Assembly: GCF_900747795.2 (NCBI RefSeq) | Contig: NC_041397.2 | Location: 159,281,579 to 159,345,578 of the forward strand | Direction: 5' to 3' | DNA from: Erpetoichthys calabaricus | Lineage: Eukaryota > Chordata > Cladistia > Polypteriformes > Polypteridae | Length of the DNA: 64,000 nucleotides | Shown: positions 57,301 to 64,000 of the stretch, in pieces | Position numbering within the stretch: the first letter of the stretch is position 1 | How the letters are laid out: the number at the start of each line of letters is the position of its first letter | Translations under genes and position numbers: made by a program | Notes under the pieces: generated by a model | What the model was told of the DNA's origin: nothing | The model's input: only the letters and a program-made list of their open reading frames with translations | Database searches by the model: none

Positions 57301-60300
57301 AGTTAAATTCTGTTAGAATCCATCATTTCACATGTGATACAAGTGGTTTCCACACATAGAAGTTAAGGAACATTGAGTAACACTCAACATCAGTTTTGCC
57401 CAATGCGTTTCAATGGGGAAAACAAGTGAATTTGAGATGTTGATGTTTACCTTGAGTAACACTTAGGAAACCATCCAAAGAGTTATTACCCATTAGAGAA
57501 CTATGTATTACATCATTTGGAACAGTTTTACATCAGTATTTTCACGTGGGACTGAGATATAGTTGAATGTAACATGACTTCACAATGGTGCGTTTCAAGA
57601 GCTGAAAAACACTCCAAGTGATAACAAGTGTTACGGCTGGTAATCTAGTAGAATCTGATATACACAGTTAAATTCTGTTAGAATCCATCATTTCACATGT
57701 GATACAAGTGGTTTCCACACATAGAAGTTAAGAAACATTGAGTAACAATCAACATCAGTTCTGCCCAATGCGTTTCAATGGGGAAAACAAGTGAATTTGA
57801 GATGTTGATGTTTAACTTGAGTAACACTTAGGAAACCATACAAAGAGTTATTACCCATTAGGGAACTATGTATTACATCATTTGGAACAGTTTTACATCA
57901 GTATTTTCACGGGGCACAGAGTTATAGTTGAATGTAACTTGAATTCACAATGGCGCGTTTCAAGAGCTGAAAAACACTCCAAATGATAAGAAGTGTTACG
58001 TCTGGTTAATCTAGTACAATCTGATCTACACAGTTAAATTCTGTTAGAATCCATTATTTCACATGTGATGCAAGTGGTTTCCACACATAGAAGTTAAGGA
58101 ACATTGAGTAACACTCAACTTCAGTTTCTCCCAATGTGTTTCAATGGTGAAAACAAGTGAATTTGAGATGTTGATGTTTACCTTGAGTAACACTTAGGAA
58201 ACCATCCAAACAGTTCTTACCCATTAGGGAACTATGTATTACATCATTTAGAACAGTTTTACATCAGTATTTTCACGGGGCACAGAGTTATAGTTGAATG
58301 TAACTTGAATTCACAATGGCGCCTTTCAAGAGCTGAAAAACACTCCAAATGATAAGACGTGTTACGGCTAGTTAATCTAGTAGAATCTGATCTACACAGT
58401 TAAATTCTGTTAGAATCCATCATTTCACATGTGATACAAGTGGTTTCCACACACTGAAGTTAAGGAACATTGAGTAACACTCAACTTCAGTTTCGCCCAA
58501 TGCGTTTCAATGGGGAAAACAAGTGAATTTGAGATGTTGATGTGTACCTTGATTAACACTTAGGAAACCATCCAAACAGTTCTTACCCATTAGGGAACTA
58601 TGTATTACATCATTTAGAACAGTTTTACATCAGTATTTTCACGGGGCACTGAGTTATAGTTGAATGTAACTTGAATTCACAATGGCGCGTTTCAAGAGCT
58701 GAAAAACACTCCAAATGATAAGAAGTGTTACGGCCGGTTAATCTAGTAGAATCTGATCTACACAGTTAAATTCTGTTAGAATCCATCATTTCACATGTGA
58801 TACAAGTGGTTTCCACACATAGAAGTTAAGGAACATTGAGTAACACTCAACTTCAGTTTCTCCCAATGCGTTTCAATGGGGAAAACAAGTGAATTTGAGA
58901 TGTTGATGTGTACCTTGAGTAACACTTAGGAAACCATCCAAACAGTTCTTACCCATTAGAGAACTATGTATTACATCATTTGGAACAGTTTTACATCAGT
59001 ATTTTCACGGGGCACTGAGTTATAGTTGAATGTAACTTGAATTCACAATGGCTTGTTTCAAGAGCTGAAAAACACTCCAAATGATAAGAAGTGTTACGGC
59101 TGGTTAATCTAGAAGAATCTGATCTACACAGTTAAATTCTGTTAGAATCCATCATTTCACATGTGATACAAGTGGTTTCCACACATAGAAGTTAAGGAAC
59201 ATTGAGTAACACTCAACTTCAGTTTCGCCCAATGCGTTTCAATGGGGAAAACAAGTGAATTTGAGATGTTGATGTTTACCTTGAGTAACACTTAGGAAAC
59301 CATCCAAACAGTTCTTACCCATTAGGGAACTATGTATTACATCATTTAGAACAGTTTTACATCAGTATTTTCATGGGGCACAGAGTTATAGTTGAATGTA
59401 ACATGAATTCACAATGGAGCGTTTCAAGAGCTGAAAAACACTCCAAATGATAAGAAGTGTTACGGCTGGTTCTAGTAGAATCTAATATACACAGTTAAAA
59501 TTTGTTAGAATCCATCATTTCACATGTGATACAAGTGGTTTCCACACATAGAAGTTAAGAAACATTGAGTAACACTCAATTTCAGTGTCTCCCAATGCGT
59601 TTCAATGGGGAAAAAAAGTGAATTTGAGATGTTGATGTGTAACTTGAGTAACACTTAGGAAACCATTCAAACAGTTCTTAATCATTAGGGAACTATGTAT
59701 TACATCATTTAGAACAGTTTTACATCAGTATTTTCACGGGGCACAAAGTTATAGTTGAATGTAACATGAATTCACAATGGCGCGTTTCAAGAGCTGAAAA
59801 ACACTCCAAATGATAAGACGTGTTACGTCTGGTTAATGTAGTACAATCTGATCTACACAGTTAAATTCTGTTAGAATCCATTATTTCACATGTGCTGCAA
59901 GTGGTTTCCACACATAGAAGTTAAGGAACATTGAGTAACACTCAACTTCAGTTTCTCCCAATGTGTTTCAATGGTGAAAACAAGTGAATTTGAGATGTTG
60001 ATGTTTACCTTGAGTAACACTTAGGAAACCATACAAACAGTTCTTACCCATTAGGGAACTATGTATTACATCATTTAGAACAGTTTTACATCAGTATTTT
60101 CACGGGGCACAGAGTTATAGTTGAATGTAACATGAATTCACAATGGCGCCTTTCAAGAGCTGAAAAACACTCCAAATGATAAGACGTGTTACGGCTAGTT
60201 AATCTAGTAGAATCTGATCTACACAGTTAAATTCTGTTAGAATCCATCATTTCACATGTGATACAAATTGTTTCCACACACTGAAGTTAAGGAACATTGA

Positions 60301-62484
60301 GTAACACTCAACTTCAGTTTCGCCCAATGCGTTTCAATGGGGAAAACAAGTGAATTTGAGATGTTGATGTGTACCTTGATTAACACTTAGGAAACCATCC
60401 AAACAGTTCTTACCCATTAGGGAACTATGTTTTACATCATTTAGAACAGTTTTACATCAGTATTTTCACGGGGCACAGAGTTATAGTTGAATGTAACATG
60501 AATTCACAATGGCGCGTTTCGAGAGCTGAAAAACACTCCAAATGATAAGACGTGTTACGGCTGGTTAATGTAGTAGAATCTGATCTACACAGTTAAATTC
60601 TGTTAAAATCCATCATTTCACATGTGATACAAGTGGTTTCCACACATAGAAGTTAAGGAACATTGAGTAACACTCAACTTCAGTTTCTCCCAATGCGTTT
60701 CAATGAGGAAAACAAGTGAATTTGAGATGTTGATGTGTACCTTGAGTAACACTTAGGAAACCATCCAAACAGTACTTACCCATTAGGGAACTATGTATTA
60801 CATCATTTAGAACAGTTTTACATCAGTATTTTCATGGGGCACAGAGTTATAGTTCAATGTAACATGAATTCACAATGGAGCGTTTCAAGAGCTGAAAAAC
60901 ACTCCAAATGATAAGAAGTGTTACGGCTGGTTAATCTAGTAGAATCTAATATACACAGTTAAAATTCTGTTAGAATCCATCATTTCACATGTGATACAAG
61001 TGGTTTCCACACATAGAAGTTAAGGAACATTGAGTAACACTCAACTTCATTTTCGCCCAATGCGTTTCAAAGGGGAAAAAAAGTGAATTTGAGATGTTGA
61101 TGTTTACCTTGAGTAACACTTAGGAAACCATCCAAAAAGTTCTTACCCATTAGGGAACTATGTATTACATCATTTAGAACAGTTTTACATCAGTATTTTC
61201 ACGGGGCACTGAGTTATCATTGAATGTAACTTGAATTCACAATGGCTTGTTTCAAAGCTGAAAAACACTCCAAATGATAAGACGTGTTACGGCTGGTTAA
61301 TCTAGAAGAATCTGATCTACACAGTTAAATTCTGTTAGAATCCATCATTTCACATATGATTCAAGTGGTTTCCACACATAGAAGTTAAGGAACATTGAGT
61401 AACACTCAACTTCAGTTTCTCCCAATGCGTTTCAATGGGGAAAACAAGTGAATTTGAGATGTTGATGTGTACCTTGAGTAACACTTAGGAAACCATCCAA
61501 ACAGTTCTTACCCATTAGCGAACTATGTATTACATCATTTGGAACAGTTTTACATCAGTATTTTCACGGGGCACTGAGTTATCATTGAATGTAACTTGAA
61601 TTCACAATGGCTTGTTTCAAGAGCTGAAAAACACTCCAAATGATAAGAAGTTTTACGGCTGGTTAATCTAGAAGAATCTGATCTACACAGTTAAATTCTG
61701 TTAGAATTCATCATTTCACATGTGATACAAGTTGTTTCCACACATAGAAGTTAAGGAACATTGAGTAACACTCAACTTCAGTTTCGCCCAATGCGTTTCA
61801 ATGGGGAAAACAAGTGAATTTGAGATGTTGATGTTTACCTTGAGTAACACTTAGGAAACCATCCAAACAGTTCTTACCCATTAGGGAACTATGTATTACA
61901 TCATTTAGAACAGTTTTACATCAGTATTTTCACGGGGCACAGAGTTATAGTTGAATGTAAGATGAATTCACAATGGTGCGTTTCAAGAGCTGAAAAACAC
62001 TCCAAATGATAAGACGTGTTACGGCTGGTTAATGTAGTAGAATCTGATCTACACAGTTAAATTCTGTTAGAATCCAACATTTCACATGTGATACAAGTGG
62101 TTTCCACACATAGAAGTTAAGGAACATTGAGTAACACTCAACTTCAGTTTCTCCCAATGCGTTTCAATGGGGAAAACAAGTGAATTTGAGATGTTGATGT
62201 GTACCTTGAGTAACACTTAGGAAACCATCCAAACAGTTCTTACCCATTAGGGAACTATGTATTACATCATTTAGAACAGTTTTACATCAGTATTTTCACG
62301 GGGCACAGAGTTATAGTTGAATGTAACATGAATTCACAATGGCGCGTTTCAAGAGCTGAAAAACACTCCAAATGATAAGACGTGTTACGGCTGGTTAATC
62401 TAGTAGAATCTGATCTACACAGTTAAATTCTGTTAGAATCCATCATTTCACATGTGATACAAGTGGTTTCCACACATAGGAGTT
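48345..62484 (-). repeat. 366-bp satellite, minus-oriented block (~38 monomers) with five-monomer higher order
   Basis: The same satellite as 43,693-48,144, inverse strand, from ACCCATTAGGGAACTATG to CACACATAG at about 62,479. Variant positions recur at multiples of five monomers: GCCTTTCAAGAGC at 49,549, 51,374, 56,495, 58,321 and 60,149, and CACACACTGAAG at 51,501, 56,621, 58,448 and 60,275, with four-monomer exceptions at 52,838 and 52,964. Identity between monomers is higher than in the left block. Confidence 0.96.
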
Positions 62485-64000
62485 GCATCTGAAATATAAC
62501 AGCAGACAGGTATTGTGTAAAAAAATATAATATCTATTACATTGTGAGTCATTTTGTGCAGAATCTATGTTATCCTAATCCCCCTCTAGATTTATGAGAA
62601 GATCTTCATGGGGTACAAGTTGAACTCAACCCAAAGAGAAGCTCATTCTTCACATTCCCTGAACACAGTTTAAGACTTCAGTAATGAATGTAAATGTAAG
62701 CTTCTGCACATGACTGTTGTAAAGAGATGTTAGTTGACTATTTGTTCATTATTTGTTAGCTCTATACCCACCTTGATGCTAGTGTTCTATCCTCTAAGAA
62801 TCTCTTCAGGTGACGAGCAGTCCTCTAGTGGCTACTGGCCCAAATTACTTTAACTATGAACCATTCTACATAACACTAGTGCAACCTATAGGAACCTCCA
62901 CTGAAATAATGCATATTACTTATCTGTCATCCCTTTTCATCCTGTTTCTTTACCCCCTTTATCCCTGGAACCACCTTGCCAAATTAGCCACCTGTCACTA
63001 AATACAGTATACATTATATAATGAGGAAGGTTGCTGTAGATTAGGGAGTGGCAGGAAGGGCTGGCCCAGGAAAAGCACAAAGTTCATCAAGGGCCTGACG
63101 TATAGAAGCATGCAATTGCAAGCATGACAAATGTCATCTTGCCAGTTCTGGAAGAAAGACACTACTGGAAGAGTAGGCGATGTTCCTGTTTTGGCTGCCC
63201 TGAAAGATAAAATGCAGGCATTAATTCAGAGGGCAATACAATGTATTAAGTTGGTAGTGCATGGATAATATTGGCTCTTTAATAGACAAGAAAGAGAGAG
63301 ACCTGGAGCTCATATATAAATCCTTGCTTAGATTCCATAGTAAAATTTTGCTTATGCTCAAAAGGCAAAAATGGCTTATGCAAGAAAAATTCCATTTATA
63401 AAACAAATATGAAAGCCACATTCCACACCAAGTTCCTTTATAAATCTCAAATCAATTTAAAACTATGCACTGTGCATGTGTTTTAGCCACTCCTTGTCTT
63501 CTTCCACCAGTAACCACTTATCACTTAAAAAACACCTATGTTGAATATTAATGAACTAACCATCTTCAGTAAAAGTGAACTTGAGATGTTACAGACATGG
63601 GTGAAGTTGCCCCCCTCCCCCCCCCCCCAACTATGTTACTAAAATAAGTCTCAAATAAAGGGTATTTTATCCTCAATTTTTTAAAGGCACAGTTAATGTA
63701 AATATGTTAGCAATCAATTAATTAGGTGCACTGTAATGCAGTGGTAGCACTGCTGCATCATAGTATGAAATCTTGGGGGTCATGCCACATGTGCTCCCTA
63801 AATGGAGATGGCATGTGGGTCAAATACAGATTAGTTCACTGGTTTATATTTAGCCTGAGAAAGATCACTTCAATTTGTAGATTTTGTAGTCAGTATTTTC
63901 CTCTTTCTGAAAGCTGCTCCTGTCAGCAAACAGATCCTCAGTAGTCAGCACAAGCATTTAAAATGGCAGCAGAGCATCTACCTGCATGTGCCCGCCTGTA
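62485..64000. other. AT-rich sequence right of the satellite, no gene recognised
   Basis: No coding motif is seen. Short frames at 62,810-63,001, 63,221-63,421 and 63,726-63,944 show no family resemblance. A poly-C run lies at about 63,611-63,630. Confidence 0.45.
63722..63840 (+). mobile_element. Possible SINE head
   Basis: GTGCACTGTAATGCAGTGGT with AGCACTGCTGCATCATAGT resembles the tRNA-like head of the SINEs at 7.5 and 22.2 kb but is strongly diverged. The body (CATGTGCTCCCTAAATGGAG) is only loosely similar. Confidence 0.4.

Noticed and set aside
43693-62484. Calling the satellite the functional centromere
   Set aside because: Higher-order structure is suggestive, but no CENP-B-like box was recognised and sequence alone cannot show centromere activity.

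Overview
The window is eukaryotic, AT-rich and almost wholly repetitive. I find no host protein-coding gene. Its L2-type LINEs, tRNA-derived SINEs, Helitrons with (CACT)n arrays at their 5' ends, a Tc1 element, a Penelope-like element and an R2-type LINE all point to a ray-finned fish with a large genome. The repertoire reminds me of polypterids (reedfish or bichir), but that is memory and inference, not a match I could run.

1-11 kb: scattered repeats in AT-rich sequence. They are a LINE 3' end with a (TATC)n tail, SINEs, a pogo-like element with terminal inverted repeats, a LINE 5' fragment, a complete short Helitron inside an (ATT)n tract, and an old L2-like LINE.

11-12.6 kb (minus strand): a collapsed 45S rDNA unit. 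It has spacer repeats, the first ~140 nt of 18S and a second 18S piece fused to several non-contiguous pieces of 28S, then more spacer. 12.6-31.3 kb: an R2-like LINE (minus) split by a stack of insertions, each assigned from continuity of its host sequence: R2 > L2-a > (solo LTR, hAT MITE, L2-b) > Helitron A > (intact Tc1 transposon, Helitron B, second solo LTR, pogo-like element, Penelope-like element). Several junctions carry target-site duplications, or restore the host reading frame when the insert is removed in thought.

31.3-38.8 kb: a third L2 LINE (minus), then a degenerate minisatellite interrupted by Helitron C (plus), which is itself interrupted by Helitron D (minus, with a helicase relic). 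38.8-41.3 kb: GC-rich unassigned sequence, 28S pieces on the plus strand, and two kinds of rDNA spacer repeat. 41.3-43.7 kb: a degenerate 5S rDNA array (eight copies plus, two minus) that turns around near 43.28 kb. 43.7-62.5 kb: a 366-bp satellite, plus-oriented up to a 200-N gap at 48,145-48,344 and minus-oriented after it, with a five-monomer (~1.83 kb) higher-order period in the right block. 62.5-64 kb: AT-rich sequence with no recognised gene.

Overall this looks like ribosomal-DNA-associated heterochromatin: fragments of 45S and 5S rDNA, an rDNA-specialist retrotransposon and a large satellite, later filled with transposons. The only apparently intact protein-coding gene is the Tc1-family transposase at 19,676-20,698.
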